Shown: positions 21,875-31,045, counted from the stretch's first letter. The stretch is 64,000 bases of DNA from PALSA-693 sp963702305 (GCA_963702305.1 CAVPBX010000006.1:186001-250000), one strand, 5' to 3'. Translations and numbers: made by a program. Notes: generated from the sequence alone by a model not told the origin.

Positions 21875-23404
21875 GTGCTTGCCAGTGTCCCATCCGCCAC
21901 TCTGACCGGCGTCCAGGGCCGGGCCATCTCCGTCGAAGTGCACGTGTCGGCGGGTATCCCGTCGTTTACCGTGGTTGGGCTGCCCGATGCCTCCTGCCGT
22001 GAAGCGCGCGACCGGGTGCGGGCCGCCATCCTGTCGAGCGGCTACCGGTGGCCCCAGCGCAGAGTGACCGTCAACTTGGCGCCGACCGGGGTCCGCAAAA
22101 GCGGCGCCGGCCTCGATCTGCCCATCGCGGTCGCCCTGCTGGCGGCGGACGGCCAGCTCCCGGCCCCGAGCCTCGCCGGCCTTTCTTTTCTCGGCGAACT
22201 GGGCCTGGACGGCAGCATCCGCAGGGTGCCGGGGGTATTGCCGCTGGTCGATGCCCTGCCTGAAGGTCTGGTGGTGGTGCCGGCGTCCTGCGCCCGCGAG
22301 GCCGCGCTGGTCCGGTCCGAGTCGGTCCGGTGCGCCCCCAGCCTGCGCGGCGTGGCCGCCGTCCTGCGCGGGGAGGAGGGCTGGCCCGACCTCGACGACC
22401 CCTCGGCGCCGGCGGGTGACGATCCGCCCGGACCGGACCTGGCTGACGTGCGCGGCCAGGCCGTGGGCCGGCTGGCCGTCGAGGTCGCCGCCGCCGGCGG
22501 CCACCACCTGCTGTTGGTCGGCCCACCCGGCGCGGGCAAGACCATGCTGGCGGAGCGCCTCCCGGGGTTGTTACCCGCCCTGGACGTCGGCCAGGCTCTG
22601 GAAGTCACCCGCATCCACTCGGCGGCCGGTATCCCGCTGCCACCAGGGATCCTGGTCCGGCGGCCCCCCATGCGAGCCCCGCACCACAGCGCGTCGCCGG
22701 TGTCGTTGATCGGGGGCGGGACCACGCTGATGCGCCCCGGAGAGTTGAGCTGCGCCCATCACGGCGTGCTGTTTCTGGACGAGTTGGGTGAGTTCCCCTC
22801 CGACGTCCTCGACACCCTGCGTCAGCCCCTGGAGGAAGGGCGGGTCCTGGTGTGCCGGGCCCGCGCCAGCGTGGTCTTCCCGGCCCGGGTGCTCCTGGTG
22901 GCGGCGACCAACCCCTGCCCGTGCGGCCGCGAGGGCGGTCCAGGCTCGTGCCGCTGCCGCGACGCCGCCAAAGCCCGGTATGCCGCTCGGGTCTCGGGCC
23001 CGCTGCTGGACCGCTTCGATCTCCGGGTCACGGTCGACCGTCCCGAGGTGAGCGACCTGTTGGCGGACGAGCGCGCCGAGCGGGCGGCCGAGCCCAGCGC
23101 GGTGGTGGCCCGGCGGGTCGCGGCGGCGCGGCGCCTGGCGGTGGCTCGCGGCGTGCCGGGCAACGCCGACCTGCCGGCCTCGAGTCTGGATGTGACGGCG
23201 CCGGTGGAGGCGGCCGCCCGCCGGCTGCTGGAGGTTCGGTTGCGGCAGGGCCGACTGTCCGCCCGCGGCCTTCACCGGGTCCGACGGGTGGCGCGGACGC
23301 TGGCGGATCTGGCCGGACGCCCGGGGCCGCTGACGGTCGACGATGTGCATGGAGCCCTGGCCTTGCGAGGCGACGTCTTTGCCGCCGAGGAGATGGCCTC
23401 GTGA
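21875..23404 (+). CDS. YifB/ComM family AAA+ Mg-chelatase-like ATPase
   Basis: The 509-residue protein has the YifB N-terminal domain (SFTVVGLPDASCREARDRV, VTVNLAPTGVRKSG), an AAA+ core with Walker A VGPPGAGKTMLAE (about residues 217-229) and Walker B GVLFLDELGEF, and the C-terminal Mg_chelatase_C domain with the Cys-rich NPCPCG...CRC. In Vibrio and Haemophilus the homologue ComM is a helicase that extends branch migration during natural transformation. The dprA ATG overlaps its stop, so both DNA-uptake-type functions are co-expressed. A GGAGG supports the GTG start. Confidence 0.93.
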   Translation: MLASVPSATLTGVQGRAISVEVHVSAGIPSFTVVGLPDASCREARDRVRAAILSSGYRWPQRRVTVNLAPTGVRKSGAGLDLPIAVALLAADGQLPAPSLAGLSFLGELGLDGSIRRVPGVLPLVDALPEGLVVVPASCAREAALVRSESVRCAPSLRGVAAVLRGEEGWPDLDDPSAPAGDDPPGPDLADVRGQAVGRLAVEVAAAGGHHLLLVGPPGAGKTMLAERLPGLLPALDVGQALEVTRIHSAAGIPLPPGILVRRPPMRAPHHSASPVSLIGGGTTLMRPGELSCAHHGVLFLDELGEFPSDVLDTLRQPLEEGRVLVCRARASVVFPARVLLVAATNPCPCGREGGPGSCRCRDAAKARYAARVSGPLLDRFDLRVTVDRPEVSDLLADERAERAAEPSAVVARRVAAARRLAVARGVPGNADLPASSLDVTAPVEAAARRLLEVRLRQGRLSARGLHRVRRVARTLADLAGRPGPLTVDDVHGALALRGDVFAAEEMAS

Positions 23405-24735
23405 TGGCCGGCGCCCCCGGGAGCCAGGTGACTCCGGTTGCCGACGAGGGCCAGCCGCACCCGTATGCCGCGGCGCTCGCCGGTCTACCGGGGGCGGGTC
23501 CCGCCATTCTGACCGCCCTGTTGCAGGATTGGTCGCCCGAAGAGGCCTGGCGGCGCATCCAGGCGGGACGATTGCAACGGCCTCGGTCCCGCCGGCGACC
23601 GGGACCCGACCAGTTGGACCTGGATCTGGTCAGTGCCGGAGGCCGCTCGGGAGACCCGAGCCGTGGTCCCGCGCCCGACGCCGACGCCGGGGATGCATCG
23701 TGGTCGCAGTGGGCCCGCAACGTCGACCCACCCCGGTGGTGGGCCCGCCACGCCAGTCGGGGGATCGGGGTGACCTGGCCGGGTCAGCCCGACTACCCGG
23801 CGGCGCTCCGTGACGACCCGGAGCGCCCGGGGGTGCTCTTCTGGCGGGGATCGCTGCACCACCTGACCTACCCTTCGGTCGCCATCGTCGGCACCCGCCG
23901 GGCCACGCCAGATGGGCGGGCGGTGGCCTTCGAGCTGGGCCGGGACCTGGCGGCCGCGGGGATCTGCGTGGTGTCCGGTCTTGCCCTCGGGATCGACGGG
24001 GCGGCGCACGCCGGCGCGCTGCGTGCCCGGGCCGGCGCCGCCGACGAGGCGGCCGGCCCGGCCGGCGTCGCCGCCAGCGGGGCGGACATCCCGTACCCCC
24101 GCCGGCACGCCACCTTGTGGCAGCAGGTCGTCCAGGAAGGGGTGCTGCTCTCCGAGACCCTTCCCGGCCGGCCGGCGCAGGCCTGGCGGTTTCCAGCTCG
24201 CAACCGCATCATCGCCGGGTTGGTCCGCATGGTGGTGGTGGTCGAGTCGCACACCGCGGGCGGGAGTTTGATCACCGCCGATGCCGCCGTCGCCCGCGGG
24301 ATCGACGTACGAGTCGTTCCGGGCCCGGTGCACAGCCCCGCGAGCGCGGGGAGCAACCAGCTGCTCTATGACGGCCCGGGCCCGGTCCGCGACGCCCGCG
24401 ATGTCCTCGACGGTCTGGGCATCTTCCGATCCGGCCCCGTCTCGGCGTCGGCTCGCGGCGCGGCCCCGGGCGCCCCGGCCGGGTCCGATGGTGCGGCGTC
24501 GCTCGGTTCCGATGCCCGGCGCCTTCTGGAGGCGGTGTCGTGGCGGGGCACCTCGCTCACCCAGGCCGTGGCGCGCACCGGGCTGAGCGTCGGGTCGGCG
24601 GCGCGAGCCCTCGACGACCTGGAAGCGGCGGGATTGGTGGGCCGTCATGGGGAGTGGTGGGTGCGCCGGCGGGTCAACGATGCCCCGCCGACGTCCGAGC
24701 CGGGCGCCGGTGGAGCGTGGTCAGGGTCGCCGTAG
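23404..24735 (+). CDS. dprA: DNA-processing protein DprA
   Basis: DprA loads RecA on incoming single-stranded DNA. The 443-residue protein has an N-terminal HhH/SAM-like segment (AALAGLPGAGPAILTALL), the Rossmann core YPSVAIVGTRRATPDGR, CVVSGLALGIDGAAHAGAL, LSETLPGRPAQAWRFPARNR and SHTAGGSLITA, and a C-terminal winged helix (SLTQAVARTGLSVGSAARAL). The usual VAVLGsGvD strand is altered to GVAASGADIPYP. Chosen start ATG 23404 overlaps the yifB stop; the frame is open upstream but only as an artefact within yifB. A non-conserved linker of about 70 residues follows the HhH region. Confidence 0.93.
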   Translation: MAGAPGSQVTPVADEGQPHPYAAALAGLPGAGPAILTALLQDWSPEEAWRRIQAGRLQRPRSRRRPGPDQLDLDLVSAGGRSGDPSRGPAPDADAGDASWSQWARNVDPPRWWARHASRGIGVTWPGQPDYPAALRDDPERPGVLFWRGSLHHLTYPSVAIVGTRRATPDGRAVAFELGRDLAAAGICVVSGLALGIDGAAHAGALRARAGAADEAAGPAGVAASGADIPYPRRHATLWQQVVQEGVLLSETLPGRPAQAWRFPARNRIIAGLVRMVVVVESHTAGGSLITADAAVARGIDVRVVPGPVHSPASAGSNQLLYDGPGPVRDARDVLDGLGIFRSGPVSASARGAAPGAPAGSDGAASLGSDARRLLEAVSWRGTSLTQAVARTGLSVGSAARALDDLEAAGLVGRHGEWWVRRRVNDAPPTSEPGAGGAWSGSP

Positions 24736-24739
24736 CAGA

Positions 24740-24745
24740 TAGCCT
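24740..24745 (+). promoter_or_regulatory. Possible -10 element for the WhiG-like sigma gene
   Basis: TAGCCT lies just after the dprA stop, 79 nt before the sigma-factor GTG, so it would give a leadered mRNA of about 70 nt with GGAG at 24817-24820. Confidence 0.35.
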
Positions 24746-24824
24746 CGCTAATGGTGATACCGATGCGGCTCCGCGACACCTCGCCCGGCGGGCAGTCGAA
24801 CCCGCTCGCCGGGGCCGGAGACCC

Positions 24825-25631
24825 GTGACCGACCAGGAGCGGGCCGGCGCCGAGCGGGCCGGCGCCGAGCGGGCCGAGGTCGACCGCCTGTGGGACGACT
24901 ACAAGCGGACCGGGGATCGGCGGTTGCGTGATCACCTGATCGTGCGCTACTCGCCGCTGGTCAAGTTTGTGGCCGGTCGCGTGTCGGCCGGATTGCCCCA
25001 CAGCATCGAGCAGGCCGACCTGGTCAGCTATGGGATGTTCGGCCTGATCGACGCCATCGAGAAGTTCGACACCACCCGCAGCATCAAATTCGAGACCTAC
25101 GCCATCACCCGTATCAAGGGCGCCATCATCGACGAGCTGCGATCCATCGATTGGGTGCCTCGGTCGGTGCGGGCCAAGGCCCGGTCGGTCGAACAGGCCT
25201 ACGCCTCCCTCGAGGCGTCCCTGGGCCGAGCTCCCTCCGACGCCGAGGTGGCGGCGGAGCTGCAGATCTCCGAGAACGATTTGCAGCAGATCTTCGGCCA
25301 GATTTCCTACGTCGGTATCGTCGCCCTGGAAGAGGTGGTGTCCGGGAGCCGGGCGGACCGGGGGGAGGCGACCACGCTGGGCGACACGTTGGCCGACAAG
25401 GGCGACGGGCCTATGGCTGCCTTCGAGGTGGAGGAGATGAAGCAGATCCTGGCGGGGGCCATCAACCGGTTGGGCGACCGGGAGAAGATCGTGCTGACCT
25501 TGTACTACTACGAGAGTCTGACCCTCGCCCAGATCGGTGAGGTGCTCGGGGTGACCGAGAGCCGGGTGTGCCAGATCCACACCAAGGCCGTGATGCAGCT
25601 ACGCGGCCGAATATTGCTGGCAGATCACTGA
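24825..25631 (+). CDS. RNA polymerase sigma factor, WhiG/FliA (sigma-28) family
   Basis: The 268-residue sigma factor has region 2 (LIVRYSPLVKFVAGRV, then DLVSYGMFGLIDAIEKFD and FETYAITRIKGAIIDELR), region 3 (SVEQAYASLEASLGRAPSD) and region 4 (LTLYYYESLTLAQIGEVLGV, TESRVCQIHTKA). The motifs IDWVPRSVR and YVGIVALEE are typical of WhiG. In Streptomyces whiG sits close to dprA and rpsB, as here, and triggers sporulation; in motile bacteria FliA drives flagellar genes. Neither process is visible in the window, so the regulon is unknown. GTG 24825 is chosen at the family N-terminus with GGAG upstream. Confidence 0.9.
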   Translation: MTDQERAGAERAGAERAEVDRLWDDYKRTGDRRLRDHLIVRYSPLVKFVAGRVSAGLPHSIEQADLVSYGMFGLIDAIEKFDTTRSIKFETYAITRIKGAIIDELRSIDWVPRSVRAKARSVEQAYASLEASLGRAPSDAEVAAELQISENDLQQIFGQISYVGIVALEEVVSGSRADRGEATTLGDTLADKGDGPMAAFEVEEMKQILAGAINRLGDREKIVLTLYYYESLTLAQIGEVLGVTESRVCQIHTKAVMQLRGRILLADH

Positions 25632-25650
25632 GCGGCCAACGTCCGGCCGC
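25632..25650 (+). terminator. Hairpin after the sigma-factor gene
   Basis: GCGGCC (25632-25637) pairs with GGCCGC (25645-25650) across a 7-nt loop, directly after the stop codon. It is GC-rich with no U-run; a probable terminator or 3' stem before the rpsB promoter. Confidence 0.45.
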
Positions 25651-25679
25651 GGGCGCGCCGGCCCGGTGTCGACCTGCGC

Positions 25680-25685
25680 TACCAT
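25680..25685 (+). promoter_or_regulatory. Possible -10 element for rpsB-tsf
   Basis: TACCAT lies 116 nt before the rpsB ATG, leaving an untranslated leader of about 110 nt that could host ribosomal-protein autoregulation. No clear stem was worked out in the leader. Confidence 0.35.
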
Positions 25686-25801
25686 GAGTAGCTGTCTCGA
25701 ACACGCGAGGCACGTGTCACCCCGGTGCACCCACGGTCGTTGCGGTTGATCCCGCAGCGCGCGCATCGAGGTTCGTCCAACCGATGGGAAGGGAGTTCAC
25801 T

Positions 25802-26884
25802 ATGGCTGTCGTCACCATGAGACAGTTGCTCGAGGCCGGGGTCCACTTCGGTCATCAGACCCGGCGCTGGAACCCCAAGATGAAGCGATTCATCTTCGGC
25901 GAGCGCAACGGCATCTACATCATCGATCTCAACCAGACGCTGGAGCGGATCGACGTCGCCTACTCGTTCCTCCGGGATCTGGTGGCGGACAACGGGACGG
26001 TGCTCTTTGTCGGCACCAAGAAGCAAACCCAGGACCCGGTGGCCCGCTACGCCGCCCAGTGTGGGATGCCGTACATCAATGAGCGCTGGCTCGGCGGCAT
26101 GCTCACCAACTTCAACACCATCGCCGGCCGCGTCAAGAAGATGCAGGAATACGAGCGGATGCGGGCCGCGGGCGACTTCGACGCCATGCCCAAGAAGGAA
26201 GCGCTGATCCTGAGCCGGGAGTTGGACAAGCTCCAGCGGAACCTCGGTGGCATCCGGGACATGGCGAAACTCCCCGAAGCGGTATTCATCATCGACACCA
26301 AGAAGGAACACATCGCCGTCACCGAGGCCAACAAGCTCGGCTTGCCGATCGTGGCGGTCGTCGACACCAACTGCGATCCGGACCTGATCACCTACGTGAT
26401 CCCGGGCAACGACGACGCCATCCGGGCCGGCACCCTGATGTGCCGCGTGGTCGCGGACGCGGTCGAGGAGGGACGCTTCATCGCATCCCGCCGGGCGGCG
26501 AGATCGGGCGCGCCGGCGGCCGGCGGCCCCCCCGTGCTGGACCCCGAAGAAGAGGCCCGGCGAGCCGAGCAGCAGCGCGACGCCCGGCGTCAGGCCGCCC
26601 TCGCCCAGGCCGAGCGGGAGGCCCGCCTGGCCACGGGACGCACCGCGGCGAGCGACGTCGAGAGCGACGCCGGCCCCGACGCCCCTACCGCAGCCGAGGC
26701 GGCCCCGGCCACCCAGCTGAGCACCCCCGAACCCCCGGCGGCGGTCCCCGAAGCCGCCCCGGTCGGCGCAGTCGCCCCGGTCGGCGCAGTCGCCCCCGCC
26801 CCCGAAGCCGCAGCCGCCCCGGCCCCCGAAGCCGCCGCGGGCGCCGAAGTAACAACCGTCGAACCCACCACCACAGAGGAGTAA
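25802..26884 (+). CDS. rpsB: Small ribosomal subunit protein uS2 with a long Ala/Pro tail
   Basis: The first 235 or so residues are canonical uS2: MAVVTMRQLLEAGVHFGHQT, RWNPKMKRFIFGERNGIYII, ERWLGGMLTNF and PEAVFIIDTKKEHIAVTEA. The total of 360 residues exceeds the usual 240-260 because of a C-terminal tail of about 110 residues, first charged and helical (EEEARRAEQQRDARRQAALAQ), then Ala/Pro/Glu-rich with a repeated APVGAV unit. The ATG has GGGAG 8 nt upstream. uS2 binds the 30S back and helps recruit bS1 in other bacteria. tsf follows 10 nt later, the usual rpsB-tsf operon. Confidence 0.96.
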   Translation: MAVVTMRQLLEAGVHFGHQTRRWNPKMKRFIFGERNGIYIIDLNQTLERIDVAYSFLRDLVADNGTVLFVGTKKQTQDPVARYAAQCGMPYINERWLGGMLTNFNTIAGRVKKMQEYERMRAAGDFDAMPKKEALILSRELDKLQRNLGGIRDMAKLPEAVFIIDTKKEHIAVTEANKLGLPIVAVVDTNCDPDLITYVIPGNDDAIRAGTLMCRVVADAVEEGRFIASRRAARSGAPAAGGPPVLDPEEEARRAEQQRDARRQAALAQAEREARLATGRTAASDVESDAGPDAPTAAEAAPATQLSTPEPPAAVPEAAPVGAVAPVGAVAPAPEAAAAPAPEAAAGAEVTTVEPTTTEE

Positions 26885-26894
26885 AAGCAGGGCC

Positions 26895-27698
26895 ATGGCA
26901 GAGTTCTCCGCCAGAGATGTGAAGGCGCTCCGTGACGCGACCGGAGCGGGGATGATGGACGCCAAGAAGGCGTTGACCGCCACCGACGGCGACTACGAGT
27001 CGGCGGTGGTGTGGCTGCGCGAGCGCGGGCTGGGCAAGGCCGCCGAGCGGGCTGATCGTGACAACTCCGAGGGGGCGGTGGCGGTGGCCGTGTCCGGCGA
27101 CGCCGCGGCCTTGGTCGAGCTCAAATCCGAGAGCGACTTCGTAGCCAAGTCCCCCCAGTTTGTCGCCGTCGTCAACCAGCTGGCCGAGGCGGTGGCGGCC
27201 GAGGGCGAGGCCGCGGTCGAGGCCCACAAGGATGCGGTCGACGACCTCCGGTTGACGCTCAAGGAAAATATCGAGGTGGGGAAGGTGGTGCGCTATGTGG
27301 CCGACTCCAGTCACCACCTGGACACCTACCTCCACATCCAGAACGGGCGCGGCGTGAACGGCGTGCTGGTCGAACTGGCCGGGGGCACTCCCGAGCTGGC
27401 CCACGACATCGCCGTACACATCGCGTTCGGCAAACCGACGTACCTCCAGCGCGACGAGGTCCCCGCCGACGACGTCGCCGCCGAACGAGCCGCCCTCGAG
27501 GCCCAGACCCGCAACGAGGGCAAGCCCGAGCAGGCGCTGCCCAAGATCGTCGAGGGCAAGCTCAACGGGTGGTTCAAGCGGGTTCCCGGTGGCGTACTCC
27601 TCGAGCAGCCGTACGCCAAGGACGACAAGCAGACCGTCGCCCAGGTGCTCGGCGATGCCCGGATCGTGGCCTTCGCCCAGGCGTTGGTCGGCGGCTGA
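26895..27698 (+). CDS. tsf: Translation elongation factor Ts
   Basis: The 267-residue nucleotide-exchange factor for EF-Tu begins with the UBA-like MAEFSARDVKALRDATGAGMMDAKKAL and the ALTATDGDYESAVVWLRERG helix. The core contains LVELKSESDFVAKS and HIAFGKPTYL, and near the C-terminus the segment LLEQPYAKDDKQTV. All EF-Tu-contact motifs are present and length is normal for actinobacteria. It follows rpsB by 10 nt. Confidence 0.97.
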   Translation: MAEFSARDVKALRDATGAGMMDAKKALTATDGDYESAVVWLRERGLGKAAERADRDNSEGAVAVAVSGDAAALVELKSESDFVAKSPQFVAVVNQLAEAVAAEGEAAVEAHKDAVDDLRLTLKENIEVGKVVRYVADSSHHLDTYLHIQNGRGVNGVLVELAGGTPELAHDIAVHIAFGKPTYLQRDEVPADDVAAERAALEAQTRNEGKPEQALPKIVEGKLNGWFKRVPGGVLLEQPYAKDDKQTVAQVLGDARIVAFAQALVGG

Positions 27699-27786
27699 GT
27701 CCTGCTGGCGAGTTCGGCCGGCGCCGGATCGCCACTCGTCCCGGACCCCCACGCCCCGTCGGCACCCTCGCCGGAGCGGGTGGCAC

Positions 27787-27792
27787 TAGGCT
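27787..27792 (+). promoter_or_regulatory. -10 element, leaderless pyrH promoter
   Basis: TAGGCT ends 9 nt before the pyrH GTG (27802), giving pyrH-frr their own leaderless transcript apart from rpsB-tsf. Confidence 0.6.
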
Positions 27793-27801
27793 GGGATCCT
27801 C

Positions 27802-28530
27802 GTGAACCAACCGCCGCCGTGGAAGCGGGTCGTGCTCAAGCTCTCGGGTGAGGCGTTCGCCAGCGACGCCGCAGACGAGACGATCGATGGCGCCGTCGTC
27901 GAGCGGATCGCCAAGGAAGTCGCCGAGGTCGGCAGCGAGATCGGCACCCAACTTGCGGTGGTCGTCGGCGGCGGCAACATCTGGCGGGGCGCCACGGGCT
28001 CCGCGACCGGTATGGACCGCGCCACCGCGGACTACATGGGCATGCTGGCCACGGTCATCAACGCCTTGGCGCTTCAGGACGCCCTCGAACGGCAGGGCCA
28101 ACCCACCCGGGTCCAGACGGCCATCGGGATGTCGCAGATCGCCGAGCCGTACATCCGGTTGCGAGCCATCCGCCATCTGGAGAAAGGCCGGGTGGTGGTC
28201 TTCGCGGCGGGCACCGGAAACCCCTTCTTCACCACCGACACGGCCGGGGCCCTGCGGGCCGTCGAGATCGAGGCCGACGTCCTGCTCAAGGGCACCCACG
28301 GCGGCGCGGACGGCGTCTACGACGACGATCCCCGCCTCAACCCGCACGCCCATCTGCTCGAGCAGGTCACCTTCGATGAGGTCATCGCCCGGCAGTTGCG
28401 GGCCATGGATCTCACCGCCATCACCCTCTGCAAGGAAAACGATCTACCGATTCATGTGTTCTCGATCATGGAACCCGGGAACCTGCGTCGCGCCCTCCAG
28501 GGGGACCAGATCGGTACGCTGATCCGTTAA
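27802..28530 (+). CDS. pyrH: UMP kinase
   Basis: The 242-residue enzyme phosphorylates UMP to UDP. Motifs of the amino-acid-kinase fold are present: VVLKLSGEAFASD, AVVVGGGNIWRG, MDRATADYMGMLATVINAL and ATGNPFFTTDTAG-like (GTGNPFFTTDTAG). It ends IHVFSIMEPGNLRRALQG, as in other bacterial PyrH, which are hexamers inhibited by UTP and activated by GTP. The stop and the frr ATG share one base (TAATG), so the genes are coupled. Confidence 0.97.
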   Translation: MNQPPPWKRVVLKLSGEAFASDAADETIDGAVVERIAKEVAEVGSEIGTQLAVVVGGGNIWRGATGSATGMDRATADYMGMLATVINALALQDALERQGQPTRVQTAIGMSQIAEPYIRLRAIRHLEKGRVVVFAAGTGNPFFTTDTAGALRAVEIEADVLLKGTHGGADGVYDDDPRLNPHAHLLEQVTFDEVIARQLRAMDLTAITLCKENDLPIHVFSIMEPGNLRRALQGDQIGTLIR

Positions 28531-29102
28531 TGGAGGAGGAGAGCTACGTCGACGCGGTGCTCGAGGACTGCCGGGACAAGATGGCCAAGGCCATCGAGCA
28601 TGCCCGCGGCGAGTTCGCCTCCATCCGCACCGGGCGGGCCGCGCCTGCGCTGGTCGAGAAGCTCAAGGTGGAGTACTTCGGGTCGGACGTCCCGCTGCAA
28701 CAACTGGCGGGCATCCAGGTCCCCGAGGCGAAGCTGATGGTGATCACGCCCTACGACAAGGGGTCCCTCAAGGCCATCGAACGGGCCATCCAGAACTCCG
28801 ACCTCGGCGTCAACCCCAACAACGACGGCGTCGTCATCCGGCTCTCCTTCCCCCCGCTCACCGAGGAGCGGCGCAAAGCCATGGTCAAAGTCGCCCACGG
28901 CAAGGCGGAGGAAGGCCGAGTGGCCATTCGGAACCTGCGCCGGTCGGCTCGCAAGGATCTCGAAGGTTTCGAGAAGGACGGGGAGATCTCCAGCGACGAG
29001 CTCGATCGGGCCGAAAAGGAGCTGGAGCGGGTGACGCACGAGTTCATCGCCGACATCGACCGGATTCTCCAGCACAAAGAAGAAGAGTTGCTCGCTGTCT
29101 GA
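28530..29102 (+). CDS. frr: Ribosome recycling factor
   Basis: The 190-residue RRF splits post-termination ribosomes with EF-G. Typical segments are IRTGRAAPALVEKLKVEYFG, PYDKGSLKAIERAIQNSDLG, RLSFPPLTEERRK and the long C-terminal helix KDLEGFEKDGEISSDELDRA. Length and domain order (three-helix bundle interrupted by a beta/alpha domain) are normal. Its ATG overlaps the pyrH stop by one base. Confidence 0.97.
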   Translation: MEEESYVDAVLEDCRDKMAKAIEHARGEFASIRTGRAAPALVEKLKVEYFGSDVPLQQLAGIQVPEAKLMVITPYDKGSLKAIERAIQNSDLGVNPNNDGVVIRLSFPPLTEERRKAMVKVAHGKAEEGRVAIRNLRRSARKDLEGFEKDGEISSDELDRAEKELERVTHEFIADIDRILQHKEEELLAV

Positions 29103-29166
29103 CGCGGGTTGGTAGGGCCAGGCGACAGATGTCACCGAGGCGAAAGAGGTAGCGAGGAGGTATGCC

Positions 29167-31038
29167 GTGAACGAGCGCAAAAACCGGGGTGATCGATCAC
29201 CACAGCGCCGTCCGGCCGAGGGCGTGCGAATCATCCGAGCCGATGAGGCCCAGGCCGCGCTGGATGCCGGCGAGGCCGCTGGGCGCCGGCCCGACGACGA
29301 GCTGCGATTCGGCGACGTGCCGCCGGCCCCGCAGGGACCTCGCCCGCCGCACCGGTTCCCGCTGCCGGACTCGGTTGACCCGGCCGGGGCGGTCCCGTTG
29401 CCGCCCCTCGCCGCGCCGCGGCGGGCTGACGATCGCGAAGCCAGCGGCGAGGCCGACCTTCCGGCCCAACCCGAACTTGCGGGGTGGGGCGGCCAACCGG
29501 TCGCGGCCGAGCCTCCTGCCGCGGCTACCGAGGCCGAGGCGGAGGCGGAGGACTGGAGCATCGGGGATCGCACCGCGGAGTTGGGCGTACCCGCCGAGGC
29601 GGCACCGCCGCCGGGGTCGGTTCCGGACGCTCGTGACGTGAGCGCCGACATCCCGCCGCCGCGGGCGCCCAGCCCGGCCCCGTTGGGCGAACCCGGGCCG
29701 CGTGAGCCTGGGTTGGCCGCGGTGACGCCGCCACCACTGGCTCCCCCCGACGAAGGGATCACTGTGACCGGAGGAGGAACGGATTTGCCGCACTGGACGG
29801 ATCCGCCGACTGGTGAGGTGCCCCGCATCCTCGCCGGGGAGGCGGGGGACGAAGAGGCGGGGGAGGACGATCTCGAGGCGTGGAATGCGCTGGGGTCCAA
29901 GGGGATGCGCTGGCGCGATGAGGGTGCGGATTGGGCCGACCTGGACGAGATCGGGGACCTGGGCAGCGACGAGCCGGCGGTCGGCGCCCTCGACCAGACC
30001 CGGTCCGAGCATTCGGACCTGTACTCCTTCGACGAGGAGTTCGAGCGGGTGGAGGCGGAGCGGACGGGGCCCGCTCCGGCGCTGGCGGACTTCGACGAGG
30101 AATTCGACCCCGAGCCGGAGACGGTACGGACCCGCACCCGGCCCGCGGCCTCGGTACGAAGAGGGCGTACCGGCGCCCACAGCCCCACCAGCCGCCAACC
30201 CGGTCGCGCCGGTCCTCCCGGCGGGCGGGCGGACGACGACCTCGGAAACCGGGTGGTGGTCGGGGTGGGCCTGGTGGTCCTCCTGGCCATCGCCTACGCC
30301 ATCGGCCCCAAGGCCCTGGTCGTGTTGTCGGCGGCCATCGTGGTGTTGGCCGCGGCCGAGGCCTACGGGATGCTGCAGCGGTCCGGGTTCCGGCCCGCCA
30401 CCCTCCTGGGGCTGGTCGCCACCGTGGGGGTGGTGTTTGGGGCCTACTGGAAGGGGATTGAGGCGCTCCCGTTGGCGGTGGTGCTGGTCTTCGCGGGCGC
30501 CATGATGTGGTACCTGTTGCGGATCGTCGAGGCCCGACCTCTGGCGAACGTGGCCGTCACCACCATGGCGTTCGTCTGGGTAGGGGTGCTCGGGTCCTAC
30601 TCGGCGGTGATGCTCCGCGTCCATCACGGCAAGGGTCTGCTACTCGGCGCCGTGCTGGTCGCCATCGCCGCCGATATCGGCGCCTTCGTGGTGGGCCGCT
30701 GGATCGGGTCGCGGCCCATCGCCGCGAACATCAGCCCCAGCAAGACCATCGAGGGATTCGTGGGTGGTCTGGTGGCCGCGTTGGTTGTCGGCGCCATCGT
30801 CGGCAAGGAGCTGACCCCCTGGGGTGGGATGAAGCATGGCCTGGCGCTGGGCCTCATCGTGGGGCTGGTGGCGCCGGCCGGCGACCTTTTCGAGTCGATG
30901 ATCAAGCGGGACCTGGGCGTCAAGGACTCGGGCACGTCGTTGCCCGGTCACGGCGGCCTGCTGGACCGATTCGACTCCGTCCTGCTGGTGCTCCCCGCGG
31001 CGTTCTATCTCGCCACCCTGTTCAACATCGCCAAGTAG
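29167..31038 (+). CDS. cdsA: Phosphatidate cytidylyltransferase CdsA with a 350-residue N-terminal extension
   Basis: The C-terminal 265 residues are a multi-helix membrane enzyme making CDP-diacylglycerol from phosphatidate and CTP. The family signature is intact (ESMIKRDLGVKDSGTSLPGH, then GGLLDRFD). Residues 1 to about 355 are an unusual cytoplasmic extension, rich in Pro, Ala, Glu and Asp, with no recognised domain and two FDEEF motifs (YSFDEEFERVE and ADFDEEFDPEP). The GTG start has a strong AGGAGGT 6 nt upstream, so the extension is translated unless internal starts are used. Usual CdsA proteins have about 270-300 residues. dxr follows within 8 nt. Confidence 0.93.
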   Translation: MNERKNRGDRSPQRRPAEGVRIIRADEAQAALDAGEAAGRRPDDELRFGDVPPAPQGPRPPHRFPLPDSVDPAGAVPLPPLAAPRRADDREASGEADLPAQPELAGWGGQPVAAEPPAAATEAEAEAEDWSIGDRTAELGVPAEAAPPPGSVPDARDVSADIPPPRAPSPAPLGEPGPREPGLAAVTPPPLAPPDEGITVTGGGTDLPHWTDPPTGEVPRILAGEAGDEEAGEDDLEAWNALGSKGMRWRDEGADWADLDEIGDLGSDEPAVGALDQTRSEHSDLYSFDEEFERVEAERTGPAPALADFDEEFDPEPETVRTRTRPAASVRRGRTGAHSPTSRQPGRAGPPGGRADDDLGNRVVVGVGLVVLLAIAYAIGPKALVVLSAAIVVLAAAEAYGMLQRSGFRPATLLGLVATVGVVFGAYWKGIEALPLAVVLVFAGAMMWYLLRIVEARPLANVAVTTMAFVWVGVLGSYSAVMLRVHHGKGLLLGAVLVAIAADIGAFVVGRWIGSRPIAANISPSKTIEGFVGGLVAALVVGAIVGKELTPWGGMKHGLALGLIVGLVAPAGDLFESMIKRDLGVKDSGTSLPGHGGLLDRFDSVLLVLPAAFYLATLFNIAK

Positions 31039-31045
31039 GACACCC

